Assembly (NCBI RefSeq): GCF_024758505.1 | Contig: NZ_CP077970.1 | Coordinates: 5,828,001-5,892,000, forward strand | DNA length: 64,000 nt | Source: Bradyrhizobium arachidis | GTDB lineage: Bacteria; Pseudomonadota; Alphaproteobacteria; Rhizobiales; Xanthobacteraceae | Direction: 5' to 3' | Translations under genes and position numbers: made by a program | The notes under the pieces: model-generated | What the model saw: the letters and a program-made list of their open reading frames with translations, nothing else | Told to the model about the DNA's origin: nothing | The model's database searches: none | Shown: piece by piece, positions 1 through 8,021 of the stretch | Layout of the letters: each line of letters begins with the position of its first letter | How positions within the stretch are numbered: the stretch's first letter is position 1

Positions 1-250
1 TGGACGGCCGGACGGCATTGCAAAGACACGTTGCAGGAGCCCTTCGAACAGCCAATCCCACGCAACCTTGCGCGGAACAGGTCATCCGACATCGCGAGGG
101 TGGCCGAACAGGGTTCGACGTCCTCGCCAGAGGGGCCCGGATTCTGTCGTTGTGAGAGATAAAGTGCAGGCAGACGGAATCAAGACGGCGGGGCTGCGAC
201 CAGCAGCCGCGGGAACTCGTTCCACACTAACATGCAGGAAACCAGGCTGA
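1..250. other. left edge, no gene supported
   Basis: No convincing coding region is seen. Short open frames exist on both strands, but their arginine/proline-rich translations look like GC-rich noise. The TetR gene on the minus strand ends at 251, so this stretch is its 3' flank. A small inverted repeat, GGAAC-TC-GTTCC, lies near 214-225; I assign it no role. Confidence 0.5.
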
Positions 251-898
251 TCAACGCAGCTTCGTTGCGTCCCCTGCCCGTGCATCCCGCTTCGACTCTT
301 TCTCCAGCATCAGCCGCATGGCATCGGTCCACGCGGAAATCAGGCGCTCGCGGCGTGCAGCCGAGCTTCGCAAATTCTCGGAGACCGCCAATCCGCGCAC
401 GAAGTGCTGGGTCAGCGCGACCATGTCGTCATAGGAGTGCGATACGGCCCATGGCTTGAACAGATCCGCCGACACGCGATCGCTCTCTCCCCGCGCCGCA
501 CGCTCGGCCGAGATCAAGGCTTGCTTCAGGGGCCGGTCCGTCCGCGAAACGGTCCACAGCTCCAATTCGGCGAGATGCGCGGGCTGCCGGCCAGCGTAGG
601 CCAGCGCGCTCACCGCCGCGCGAAGCGGATCGTCAAGTTCCGAGCCAACGGCTCGCGAGGATGCGACGGCGCGTTCATTGCGCTTGACGAGTTCGGCGAC
701 ACTCGCCGCAAGCAGCGCGGCATGGGTGGGAAAGTGATGCAGCAGCGCACCGCGGCTCACGCCCGTGCGACGCTGGACCGCCAGCGTCGTCGTTCCGGCG
801 ACGCCGAGCTCGATCAGGCATTCGACGGCCGCGTCGAGCAGCCGCTGGCGCATCGCGGGGCCGTCCCGGTCGGCCCGGGCCTGTCGTTTCGGTCTCAT
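251..898 (-). CDS. TetR/AcrR family transcriptional regulator
   Basis: 215 aa, the normal length for a TetR repressor. The N-terminal DNA-binding domain shows a helix-turn-helix at about residues 35-57 (TTTLAVQRRTGVSRGALLHHF); the rest is the helical ligand/dimer domain, too variable to name a ligand. The basic start RPKRQARADRDG is typical of the family. It is divergent from a crotonase-family gene that starts 83 bp away. The gap holds two copies of one inverted repeat (911-928 and 942-963), so the likely role is repression of its own and the neighbouring promoter in response to an acyl-CoA or related ligand. The regulatory target is inferred from position only. Confidence 0.85.
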   Translation of the reverse strand: MRPKRQARADRDGPAMRQRLLDAAVECLIELGVAGTTTLAVQRRTGVSRGALLHHFPTHAALLAASVAELVKRNERAVASSRAVGSELDDPLRAAVSALAYAGRQPAHLAELELWTVSRTDRPLKQALISAERAARGESDRVSADLFKPWAVSHSYDDMVALTQHFVRGLAVSENLRSSAARRERLISAWTDAMRLMLEKESKRDARAGDATKLR

Positions 899-910
899 CG
901 GCGCTCTCCA

Positions 911-928
911 ACAGTCAGCGTTGACTGT
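911..928. promoter_or_regulatory. putative TetR operator 1
   Basis: Perfect inverted repeat with arms ACAGTCA and TGACTGT around a 4-base spacer. It starts 12 bp upstream of the TetR start codon. The same arms recur at 942-963, with centres 33 bp apart (about three helical turns). Binding by the adjacent TetR protein is inferred. Confidence 0.7.
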
Positions 929-941
929 AGCAGGCGGGATG

Positions 942-963
942 TTACCGTCAACTCTGACTGTAA
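942..963. promoter_or_regulatory. putative TetR operator 2
   Basis: Inverted repeat with arms TTACCGTCA and TGACTGTAA (8 of 9 positions symmetric) around a 4-base spacer. It matches the arms of operator 1 and ends 18 bp before the ATG of the crotonase gene. A repressor bound here would overlap that gene's promoter or start region. Confidence 0.7.
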
Positions 964-981
964 CGAACCGAGGACCGAGCC

Positions 982-1878
982 ATGCCCGATTTTTCGACCC
1001 TGACGATCGCGCCCGATGCCAAAGCTCCGCGCGTGGCGCGGCTGCTCCTCAACCGGCCGGAAAGGTTGAACGCCATCAACAACCAGACGCCGCGCGAAAT
1101 CCGCGCCGCGATCGAATGGGTCCAGGACAATGACGATATCCACGTGATCGTCATCGAAGGCGCCGGCAAGGGATTTTGCGGCGGCTACGACCTCGTCGCC
1201 TCAGCGGAAAGCATGACCGACCATCCATGCCAGCAGGAGCGCTTTCCCTGGGACCCGCTCGTCGACTATGCGGCGATGAAGCGCAACACCGAGGACTTCA
1301 TGAGCCTGTGGCGTTGCTCCAAGCCGACAATCGCCAAGATTCACGGCCACGCGGTGGCCGGAGGCAGCGACATCGCGCTGTGCTGCGACCTCATCGTGAT
1401 GGCCGACGATGCCAAGATCGGCTACATGCCGACGCGGGTGTGGGGATGTCCGACAACGGCAATGTGGACGTTCCGGCTGGGACCAACCCGCGCCAAGCAG
1501 TTGATGTTCACCGGCGACGTTATCGACGGCCGCACAGCCGCGGAATGGGGGCTCGCCAATCAGGCGGTCCCTCTCGCCGAGCTCGAGGCTGCCGCCATGA
1601 AGCTCGCACAACGCATCGCCGGCGTGCCGCGAAGCCACCTCGCCATGCACAAGATGGTGGTCAACCAGGTGATGCTCAACATGGGGCTGGAGCAGACGCA
1701 GATGCTGGCCACCGTGTTTGACGGCATCTCACGCCACAATCCGGAAGGATTGTGGTTCCGCCGCTATGCGCAGGCAAATGGTTTCAAGGCCGCGGTCGAA
1801 TGGCGTGACAGCGGACGGCCCATTCCCGAGGGCGACGAGGCACGCGAGGAAATCCGCAGGCTGGGCGGGGCAACGTAA
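982..1878 (+). CDS. crotonase / enoyl-CoA hydratase family protein
   Basis: 298 aa crotonase fold. The CoA/oxyanion-hole motifs are visible: [10 protein letters not shown] at about residues 62-71 and [17 protein letters not shown] at about 120-136. The segment after the second motif reads [17 protein letters not shown], where a classical hydratase has a catalytic glutamate; neither of the two usual glutamates is obvious. The reaction may therefore not be simple enoyl-CoA hydration; isomerases, decarboxylases and hydrolases share this fold. It stands alone, divergent from the TetR gene, and its promoter region carries that regulator's presumed operators. Acyl-CoA chemistry in the cytoplasm is likely; the substrate is unknown. 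Confidence 0.85.
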   Translation: MPDFSTLTIAPDAKAPRVARLLLNRPERLNAINNQTPREIRAAIEWVQDNDDIHVIVIEGAGKGFCGGYDLVASAESMTDHPCQQERFPWDPLVDYAAMKRNTEDFMSLWRCSKPTIAKIHGHAVAGGSDIALCCDLIVMADDAKIGYMPTRVWGCPTTAMWTFRLGPTRAKQLMFTGDVIDGRTAAEWGLANQAVPLAELEAAAMKLAQRIAGVPRSHLAMHKMVVNQVMLNMGLEQTQMLATVFDGISRHNPEGLWFRRYAQANGFKAAVEWRDSGRPIPEGDEAREEIRRLGGAT

Positions 1879-1891
1879 GAGCTGCGCTGTC

Positions 1892-3280
1892 CTACTCCGC
1901 CGCCTGACGCACGTGACGCGCGGTCGGGGTGCGCATGGTGACGAGCTCTTCGGCTGCGGTCGGATGCAGCGCGACGGTGGCGTCGAAATCGGCCTTGGTC
2001 GCCTTCATCTTCACAGCGATCGCGACCGCCTGGACGATCTCGGCGGCGGCATCGCCGACGATGTGACAGCCGAGCACGCGGTCAGAGGCGCCGTCGACGA
2101 CGAGCTTCATCAGCACCCGCGTGTCGCGGCCGGACATCGTCGCCTTGATGGGGCGGAACGTCGCCTTGTAGATGTCGACGCGATCGTATTTCGCGCGCGC
2201 CTCGGTCTCGGTCAGGCCGACGGTGCCAATCTCGGGCTGCGAGAACACGGCGGTCGGGATATCGGCATGGTCCACCCTCACCTCGCGCTTGCCGAACACG
2301 GTGTCGGCGAAGGCATGGCCCTCACGGATCGCGACCGGTGTGAGATTGTGACGGTGGGTGACGTCGCCGATGGCATAGATGCTGTCGACCGAGCTCTTCG
2401 AGAAGCCGTCGACGGCGACACCGCCGTTCTTCGGATTGATGGCGACGCCGGCCTTCTCCAGGCCGAGATTGGCCACCGCCGGGTGGCGCCCGATCGCGAA
2501 CATCACCTGGTCGGAGGCAATGCTCGATCCATTCGAAAGATGCGTGGTGAAGTCCTCGCCGTGCTTCTCGACATGGCTCACCGTGCAGCCCGTGAGGATG
2601 GTGATGCCGTTCTTCTCCATCTCACCGCGGACATGGGCGCGGACGTCATCGTCGAAACCGCGCAAAATGTTGTCGCCGCGATAGATCACGGTCACGTCGG
2701 AGCCGTAGCCTGCGAAGATGCCGGCGAACTCCAGCGCGATGTAGCCGCCGCCCTGGATCACGATGCGCTTCGGCAGCTTCTTCAGATGAAAGGCTTCGTT
2801 GGAGGAGATGACGTGCTCGATGCCCGGGATCGCGGCGCCGTGGTTCGGCGCGCCGCCCGTGGCGATCAGGATGTATTTGGCCGTGATCTTCTTGTCGTTA
2901 TCGAGGAGGCGGACGGTGTGGGCATCCTCCAGCACCGCGCGGCTCTTGACGATGCGCGCGCCGGATTTTTCGACGTTGGTCGTATAGGCCGCCTCCAGCC
3001 GCGCGATCTCCTTGTCTTTGTTGGCGATCAGCGTCGACCAGTCGAAGGTGGCGGGCGGAATGGTCCAGCCGAAGCCCGCGGCGTCCTCGATCTCGTGACG
3101 GACATGCGAGCCGATCACGAACAGTTTTTTCGGCACGCATCCGCGGATCACGCAGGTGCCGCCCATGCGATATTCTTCCGCGAGCATGACACGGGCGCCA
3201 TAGCCGGCGGCGATGCGCGCGGCGCGGACGCCGCCCGAGCCACCGCCGATGACGAAGAGGTCGACGTCGAATTCAGCCAT
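1892..3280 (-). CDS. gor: glutathione-disulfide reductase
   Basis: 462 aa flavoprotein that reduces glutathione disulfide with NADPH in the cytoplasm. The FAD dinucleotide-binding motif IGGGSGGVRAA is at residues 11-21. The redox-active disulfide lies in GTCVIRGCVPKK (Cys43 and Cys48), the glutathione reductase form of the motif rather than the lipoamide dehydrogenase form. A second Rossmann motif GGGYIALEFAG is central, followed by basic residues expected for NADPH. The C-terminal HPTAAEEL supplies the catalytic His. Length matches alphaproteobacterial Gor. It is the last of three minus-strand genes (rpiA, DUF2059, gor). Its 3' end faces the crotonase gene 13 bp away. Confidence 0.95.
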   Translation of the reverse strand: MAEFDVDLFVIGGGSGGVRAARIAAGYGARVMLAEEYRMGGTCVIRGCVPKKLFVIGSHVRHEIEDAAGFGWTIPPATFDWSTLIANKDKEIARLEAAYTTNVEKSGARIVKSRAVLEDAHTVRLLDNDKKITAKYILIATGGAPNHGAAIPGIEHVISSNEAFHLKKLPKRIVIQGGGYIALEFAGIFAGYGSDVTVIYRGDNILRGFDDDVRAHVRGEMEKNGITILTGCTVSHVEKHGEDFTTHLSNGSSIASDQVMFAIGRHPAVANLGLEKAGVAINPKNGGVAVDGFSKSSVDSIYAIGDVTHRHNLTPVAIREGHAFADTVFGKREVRVDHADIPTAVFSQPEIGTVGLTETEARAKYDRVDIYKATFRPIKATMSGRDTRVLMKLVVDGASDRVLGCHIVGDAAAEIVQAVAIAVKMKATKADFDATVALHPTAAEELVTMRTPTARHVRQAAE

Positions 3281-3304
3281 TCTATCCCTCGACCTCTCTC
3301 GCTC

Positions 3305-3326
3305 GACCGGCCGTCGCTGGCCGGTC
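3305..3326. other. intercistronic stem-loop
   Basis: Perfect inverted repeat with arms GACCGGCC and GGCCGGTC and a 6-base loop, between the DUF2059 stop and the gor start. There is no T-run on the minus strand, so it is a poor intrinsic terminator. It may protect or separate the upstream message. Confidence 0.45.
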
Positions 3327-3340
3327 CAATCAGACTCTCG

Positions 3341-3859
3341 TTAGATTTCCTTGCCGCGCTTCTTCATCTCGGCGCGGAACGCGCTCGCGACGATCTCGGA
3401 GAAGTTCTGCGCCCATGAGTTCGTGAAGGCCATGCCCTGTTCGATCGCGCGCGGCTCTGCGGCGATCAGCTTCTGCCCCAGCGGAGACTTGTAGAACGCC
3501 ACGAGATCCTTGAGCTCCTGGTCGGTGAACTGGCCGGCATAGGCCTGCGCCATGCCGTCGCCGATCTCCTTCTCGCGGCCGGCGAGTTGCTGCGCCACCA
3601 CCGGTGCCAGCTCGTTGAGGTCCTTCTGGTAGTTGAGGTTCTGCGCGATCAGCCTGTTCTTGACCTGCTCTACCGTGCCCGGAACGGCGTTCGCATACAT
3701 CTTGTCGGCGCTCTTCATGGTCAGGATTTCCTTGGCGGCCGCGATCGCCGCGGGCGAGGCCTTGGGCGCCGCCGCCTGCTGTGCCGTTGCCGGGACGGCG
3801 CCAAAAACCAGTCCCAGGGCAATTCCGGCCACGGGCAGCATCTTCAAAACGCTCTTCAT
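3341..3859 (-). CDS. DUF2059 domain-containing exported protein
   Basis: 172 aa with an N-terminal signal peptide (basic MKSVLKMLP, hydrophobic core, cleavage near ATAQQA). The mature part matches the DUF2059 pattern: a helical segment with MKSADKMYANAVPGTVEQ and a conserved ELKDLVAFYKSPLGQKLI block near the C-terminus. The family is common in alphaproteobacteria and periplasmic; no biochemical function is established. It sits between rpiA and gor in the same orientation, 21 bp from rpiA, and probably shares its transcript. A ribosome-binding site (GGAG) precedes the ATG. Confidence 0.85.
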   Translation of the reverse strand: MKSVLKMLPVAGIALGLVFGAVPATAQQAAAPKASPAAIAAAKEILTMKSADKMYANAVPGTVEQVKNRLIAQNLNYQKDLNELAPVVAQQLAGREKEIGDGMAQAYAGQFTDQELKDLVAFYKSPLGQKLIAAEPRAIEQGMAFTNSWAQNFSEIVASAFRAEMKKRGKEI

Positions 3860-3880
3860 TCCTAGTCTCCTTTCGGCGGC

Positions 3881-4579
3881 TCAGCGCCGTTCAATCACGC
3901 GTATTCCGCCCCCGCCCGCCAGAACAACCGAGCTGGCCAGGCCGATGAACAGTCCATGCTCCACCACGCCGGGGATCGCGCTCAATGCCTTGGCGAGCCG
4001 CGGGGGGTCTTCAATCCGACCAAGATGGGCATCCAGGATCCAGTGGCCACCATCGGTGACGAAAACGTGGCCGTCCTTGGCCTTGCGGACCGCCATTTGC
4101 CCGGAAACGCCGCAATCTGCAAATGCCTTCTCGATCGCCCGCCGCGTCGCGCCGAGCCCGAACGGGATCACTTCCACCGGCAGGGGAAAGCGGCCGAGGG
4201 TTGCGACCCATTTGGTGTCGTCGGCAATCACGATCATGCGATCCGAGGCCGCTGCTACGATCTTCTCCCGCAGGAGCGCCCCGCCGCCGCCCTTGATCAG
4301 GTTGAACGCGGGGTCGATCTCGTCGGCGCCGTCGACGGTCAGGTCGAGATGATCGATGTCGTCGAGTGTCGTCAGCGGCACGCCGCAGCGCTCCGCGTCC
4401 ATGCGGGTTGCTTCCGACGTCGGCACGCCGATGACCTTGAGGCCCGCGCGCACGCGCTCGCCGAGCAGTTCGACAAAATGTTTTGCGGTCGAACCGGTGC
4501 CGAGGCCGAGTTGCATGCCGTCGCGCACCTCTTCCAGGGCACGTGCCGCCGCCTGCCGCTTCAGTTGATCCATGTTCAC
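3881..4579 (-). CDS. rpiA: ribose-5-phosphate isomerase A
   Basis: About 232 aa. It interconverts ribose 5-phosphate and ribulose 5-phosphate in the pentose phosphate pathway. Family motifs are clear: GLGTGSTA (phosphate/substrate binding), DGADEID (catalytic aspartates), and [11 protein letters not shown] (catalytic Lys/Glu region). An upstream in-frame ATG at 4615 would add a lysine/arginine-rich, non-homologous tail. I prefer the GTG at 4579, which has an AGGG about 10 bases upstream; the ATG at 4573 is a close alternative. Divergent from gph across about 140 bp. First gene of the rpiA-DUF2059-gor group. Confidence 0.93.
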   Translation of the reverse strand: MNMDQLKRQAAARALEEVRDGMQLGLGTGSTAKHFVELLGERVRAGLKVIGVPTSEATRMDAERCGVPLTTLDDIDHLDLTVDGADEIDPAFNLIKGGGGALLREKIVAAASDRMIVIADDTKWVATLGRFPLPVEVIPFGLGATRRAIEKAFADCGVSGQMAVRKAKDGHVFVTDGGHWILDAHLGRIEDPPRLAKALSAIPGVVEHGLFIGLASSVVLAGGGGIRVIERR

Positions 4580-4720
4580 GTTACGCTTGCCCTTTTTGGG
4601 ATCCCGCCGAAACAAGTCCTTTTCGGCGGCCTGTCTAGCCTCGTTTTGCGCCCGGGAACAGAGCTATAAGCGGATCTTATGGCGGCTCCGCTTGCGCCGG
4701 CGGCGCCGGACCGGTAGCGC

Positions 4721-5431
4721 ATGCACATGACCTCCCCCCGTACCACCACCTTTCCCCACACCATCGTCTTCGATCTCGACGGCACGCTCGTCGATACGGC
4801 GCCCGACCTGATCGCCGCGCTCAATCACGTGCTCGACCGCGAAGGACTGCCGCCGGTGCCGATGCAGTCGGCCCGCAACATGATCGGGGCGGGCGCGCGC
4901 AAGCTGATCGAACGTGGGCTCGAGGCCGAGGGCCGGACGGTGACCGTCGAGGATATGAACCGCATGACGGCGGATTTCATCGCCTATTATGCCGACCACA
5001 TCGCCGTGGAATCGCGCCCGTTCGAGGGGCTGGAGGCGGCGCTCGACGATCTCTCGGCCCGCGGTCACCGCCTCGCGGTCTGCACCAACAAGCTGGAATG
5101 GCTGTCGAAGCGGCTTCTCGACCAGTTGGGCCTGACCCCGCGTTTCGCCGCAATCTGCGGCGCCGACACATTTGGGGTCCAGAAGCCCGACCCGACCATT
5201 TTCCGCGAGACCGTGGCCCGGGCCGGCGGCCAAGTGGCGGCCAGCATCATGGTCGGGGACGCCGGAACCGACGTCGGCGTCGCCCGGCGGGCCGGGGTTC
5301 CCGTCATTGGCGTGAGCTTCGGCTACACGGATGTGCCGATCGCGGAACTCAAGCCGGACCGGCTGATCCATCACATGCGCGACCTGCCGGAGGCCGCAAG
5401 CAGCCTGATGCCGCCGAGGCCACCTCAGTAA
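4721..5431 (+). CDS. gph: phosphoglycolate phosphatase (HAD superfamily)
   Basis: 236 aa HAD-family hydrolase that removes phosphate from 2-phosphoglycolate, a product of DNA repair and of Rubisco oxygenation. Motif I is FDLDGTLVDTAPD (nucleophile Asp), followed by a cap domain, motif II (CTNK), motif III with QKPDP, and motif IV MVGDAGTDV with Mg-binding aspartates. Length and motif spacing fit Gph. A second in-frame ATG two codons on (4727) is also possible. Divergent from rpiA, a plausible central-carbon pairing. Confidence 0.9.
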   Translation: MHMTSPRTTTFPHTIVFDLDGTLVDTAPDLIAALNHVLDREGLPPVPMQSARNMIGAGARKLIERGLEAEGRTVTVEDMNRMTADFIAYYADHIAVESRPFEGLEAALDDLSARGHRLAVCTNKLEWLSKRLLDQLGLTPRFAAICGADTFGVQKPDPTIFRETVARAGGQVAASIMVGDAGTDVGVARRAGVPVIGVSFGYTDVPIAELKPDRLIHHMRDLPEAASSLMPPRPPQ

Positions 5432-5470
5432 ATATCTGATAATACATATAAATTATCGCCGCCCCCGACG

Positions 5471-5486
5471 TTAACCATCGATTAAC
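5471..5486. promoter_or_regulatory. CtrA-type box upstream of the lipoprotein gene
   Basis: Exact match to TTAA-N7-TTAAC, the full-site consensus of the alphaproteobacterial cell-cycle regulator CtrA. It lies in an AT-rich intergenic stretch 92 bp upstream of the lipoprotein start. A second exact match occurs at 19794-19809. CtrA binding is inferred from the consensus alone. Confidence 0.6.
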
Positions 5487-5577
5487 CATACGGGCACGGC
5501 GCGTTGCGCGGCTGAACCGAGCCTCCTATGGTCAGGCCCGGGGATTGTGGCGGTTCGTCGCAGGTGAGTGGATGGTC

Positions 5578-6054
5578 ATGCGTCGTGTGATCGCGAGCGC
5601 CATTGCAGCAGTCAGCCTCGCCGGCTGTTCCTCGGTATCGTGGGACATGTTCAAGTCGACTCCCCCACCCGTCCAGGTCCAGCTCGAATCGAGCCCGCCA
5701 GGCGCCGACGCCGTCACCTCGCTCGGCCCGGGCTGCAAAACACCTTGCTCGGTGACGATACCCGCGCCGGATGCCCCTTTCACGGTGAGCTACGCCTTGA
5801 ACAAGCACCAGCCGGCCAGCGTGCCTGTGAACGTCATCAAAAATCCCGGCGACTTCTCGACGCCCGCGACCGTCACCACCGACCCGAATCCGGTTTTTGC
5901 GCAACTGGCGCCCGCCGCCCCGCCGAAACCGGTCAAGAAACCGCACCGGCCGAAGCCGAAGAAGCCGAAGCCGACGGCTGCCGCGCCAGCCGCCTCGCCT
6001 TTCCCCGATCCGAACGCGGCACCTCCGCCGCCCACGGCTGCTCCTCAACGCTAA
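5578..6054 (+). CDS. PEGA-like lipoprotein with Pro/Lys-rich tail
   Basis: 158 aa from the ATG at 5578, which has GGTGAG about 9 bases upstream; an ATG two codons earlier is less well spaced. The signal peptide ends in the lipobox LAGC (Cys17), so the product is a predicted lipoprotein. A PEGA-like beta domain follows (residues about 30-95: SSPPGADA, GCKTPCSVTIPAPDAPFTVSYALNKHQPASVPV). The C-terminus is low-complexity, with lysine/proline repeats (KPVKKPHRPKPKKPKP) that could contact peptidoglycan or nucleic acid. The upstream CtrA box suggests cell-cycle-timed expression. Specific function unknown. Confidence 0.75.
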   Translation: MRRVIASAIAAVSLAGCSSVSWDMFKSTPPPVQVQLESSPPGADAVTSLGPGCKTPCSVTIPAPDAPFTVSYALNKHQPASVPVNVIKNPGDFSTPATVTTDPNPVFAQLAPAAPPKPVKKPHRPKPKKPKPTAAAPAASPFPDPNAAPPPPTAAPQR

Positions 6055-6151
6055 CTGCGTGCAGCGCAAGATTGTCCTTGCAATCGGCGATGCTTAGATT
6101 GCCTTTAAAGTATTCCAGCTGCACAAGCGGCACGTGACAAGGCGTTGTCGA

Positions 6152-7186
6152 ATGAACGGACCAGCCGTGAGTCCCCTCTCCTCGCTGACAGGACCGATGA
6201 CCGACCCGTTCGGCCGGACCATCACCTATTTGCGAGTGTCCGTCACCGATCGCTGCGATCTGCGCTGCTTCTATTGCATGTCCGAAGACATGACGTTCCT
6301 GCCCAAGGCGGATCTGCTGACGCTTGAAGAACTCGACCGGCTCTGCTCCGCCTTCATCGCCAAGGGCGTGAAGAAGCTGCGATTGACCGGCGGCGAGCCG
6401 CTGGTCCGCCGCAACGTAATGTCGCTGGTGCGGTCGCTGTCGCGCCACCTCGAAAGCGGCGCGCTGCGCGAACTGACGCTGACGACCAACGGCACGCAGC
6501 TTGCGAAACATGCCAAGGAGCTCGCCGAATGCGGCGTCCGCCGCATCAACGTCTCGCTCGATACCCTCGATCCCCAGAAGTTCCGCGCCATCACCCGCTG
6601 GGGCGAGATCGACAAGGTGCTGGAGGGCATCGAAGCAGCCCGTTCCGCCGGTCTTGCCGTGAAGATCAACGCGGTGGCGCTGAAGAACCTCAACGAGGAG
6701 GAGATTCCAGCGCTGATGCAATGGGCTCACGGCAAGGGCATGGGCCTGACGCTGATCGAGGTGATGCCGATGGGCGAGATCGGCACCGGCCGGATCGACC
6801 AATATCTGCCGCTGTCGCTGGTCCGCGCACGCCTCGCCCAGCAGTTCACGCTGACAGACTTAGAGGAGAGCACCGGCGGCCCGGCACGTTACGTCAGCGT
6901 CAGCGAGACTGGCGGCAAGCTCGGCTTCATCACGCCTATGACCCATAATTTCTGCGAGTCCTGCAATCGGGTGCGCATTACATGCACCGGCACGCTGCAC
7001 ACCTGCCTCGGGCACGAGGATGCCTCCGACTTGCGCAAACCGCTGCGCGCATCGAGCGAGGATGCACTACTTTCGGCTGCGATCGACCGCGCGATCGGCC
7101 TGAAGCCGAAGGGCCACGACTTCATCATCGACCGCCGCCACAACCGCCCGAGCGTCAGCCGGCACATGAGCGTCACCGGCGGCTAA
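6152..7186 (+). CDS. moaA: GTP 3',8-cyclase MoaA (molybdenum cofactor synthesis)
   Basis: 344 aa radical SAM enzyme that catalyses the first step of molybdopterin synthesis, GTP to 3',8-cyclo-7,8-dihydro-GTP. The N-terminal cluster motif CDLRCFYC binds the SAM-cleaving 4Fe-4S cluster; [13 protein letters not shown] is the SAM/GTP region. The C-terminal cluster is supplied by [20 protein letters not shown]. The last residues, MSVTGG, end in the conserved Gly-Gly. The ATG at 6152 with AAGG 9 bases upstream is preferred over the GTG at 6134. It stands alone between the lipoprotein and the TRAP genes; no other moa gene is in the window. Confidence 0.95.
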   Translation: MNGPAVSPLSSLTGPMTDPFGRTITYLRVSVTDRCDLRCFYCMSEDMTFLPKADLLTLEELDRLCSAFIAKGVKKLRLTGGEPLVRRNVMSLVRSLSRHLESGALRELTLTTNGTQLAKHAKELAECGVRRINVSLDTLDPQKFRAITRWGEIDKVLEGIEAARSAGLAVKINAVALKNLNEEEIPALMQWAHGKGMGLTLIEVMPMGEIGTGRIDQYLPLSLVRARLAQQFTLTDLEESTGGPARYVSVSETGGKLGFITPMTHNFCESCNRVRITCTGTLHTCLGHEDASDLRKPLRASSEDALLSAAIDRAIGLKPKGHDFIIDRRHNRPSVSRHMSVTGG

Positions 7187-7481
7187 GAATCGCACACGCC
7201 GTCCGCGCTAACCTAAGCCGCTGACCGCGCGTCAATTTGTCCATTTTCCGATTGACGGCGCCGCAACCCGCTGAAATGGTGCAGGCGCCTTTGCATGCCC
7301 GGCAGCAATAAGCCGGCGCGCCCGTTTATGGGCGTGGACAAGACGGCTGGGCACGAGGGGAGGACTGTCGCTGCAATCGCTCCGGACGACTGTTCGTCAA
7401 TGCCGCGTGCATCTCGCACGGCGGTCGAGCGATGCGCGCAAATGCGCCCCATGAAGTCAGGCCGCGGCGGAGACAAGTAAG
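7187..7481. other. intergenic leader of the TRAP permease operon
   Basis: 295 bp without a supported gene between moaA and the TRAP small permease. It should hold the promoter of the permease operon. I see no recognisable sigma-54 site, riboswitch or strong terminator. A GGAG lies upstream of the ATG at 7482. Confidence 0.5.
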
Positions 7482-8021
7482 ATGCGTCCATTGTTGGCGG
7501 TGAGTAACGCCATCGACGTTCTCAACGAGAAGATAGGGTACGTCTGTAACCTGCTCGTGCTCCTGTCGTGCCTGGTCAGCGCGGCTAATGCGATGATCCG
7601 CTACGCGTTCAGCTACTCATCCAATGGCTGGCTGGAGCTGCAATGGTACATGTTCGCGGTCCTCGTGATGTTCGGGGCGTCGTACACCTTCAAGCGCAAC
7701 GAGCACGTGCGCGTCGAAATCCTCTATCTGATGCTGTCCGAGCGCGGCCAACTGTGGCTCGACCTGATCGGCACCCTCTTCTTCCTGATTCCCTCCTGCC
7801 TCCTGCTCGCCTATCTGTCCTGGCCGTTCTTCATGCAGGCCTATCATGTCAGCGAAATGTCCGGAAATGCGGGCGGCCTGGTCCGTTGGCCCATCAAGTT
7901 CGTGATCCCCGCCGGCTTCGTCATGCTGGCGCTGCAGGGGGTCTCTGAAGTCATCAAGCGTGTTGCTGCTCTCAGGGGCGAAACGACCATCGACGCCAAG
8001 TATGAGAGGCCGACGCAATGA
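7482..8021 (+). CDS. TRAP transporter small permease (DctQ/TakQ type)
   Basis: 179 aa integral membrane protein with four hydrophobic segments (about residues 15-40, 50-70, 90-120 and 140-160), as in DctQ-family subunits. LELQWYMFAVLVMFGASYTFKRNEHVRVEI is the family signature around the second helix. It pairs with the large permease to move a periplasmic-protein-delivered organic acid with sodium ions. The stop overlaps the start of the large permease by 4 bases (ATGA), indicating coupled translation. The matching binding proteins are probably the TakP-like genes at 13.2-15.6 kb on the other strand. Confidence 0.9.
   Translation: MRPLLAVSNAIDVLNEKIGYVCNLLVLLSCLVSAANAMIRYAFSYSSNGWLELQWYMFAVLVMFGASYTFKRNEHVRVEILYLMLSERGQLWLDLIGTLFFLIPSCLLLAYLSWPFFMQAYHVSEMSGNAGGLVRWPIKFVIPAGFVMLALQGVSEVIKRVAALRGETTIDAKYERPTQ

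Noticed and set aside
1718..3418. 566-residue plus-strand open frame opposite gor
   Set aside because: Antisense shadow of gor: its composition (Asp/Gly/Ala/Arg-rich) shows no domain, while gor on the other strand is unambiguous.
7295..7480. 61-residue open frame upstream of the TRAP permease
   Set aside because: No family resemblance, no good ribosome-binding site, and it fills a typical promoter region; treated as non-coding.
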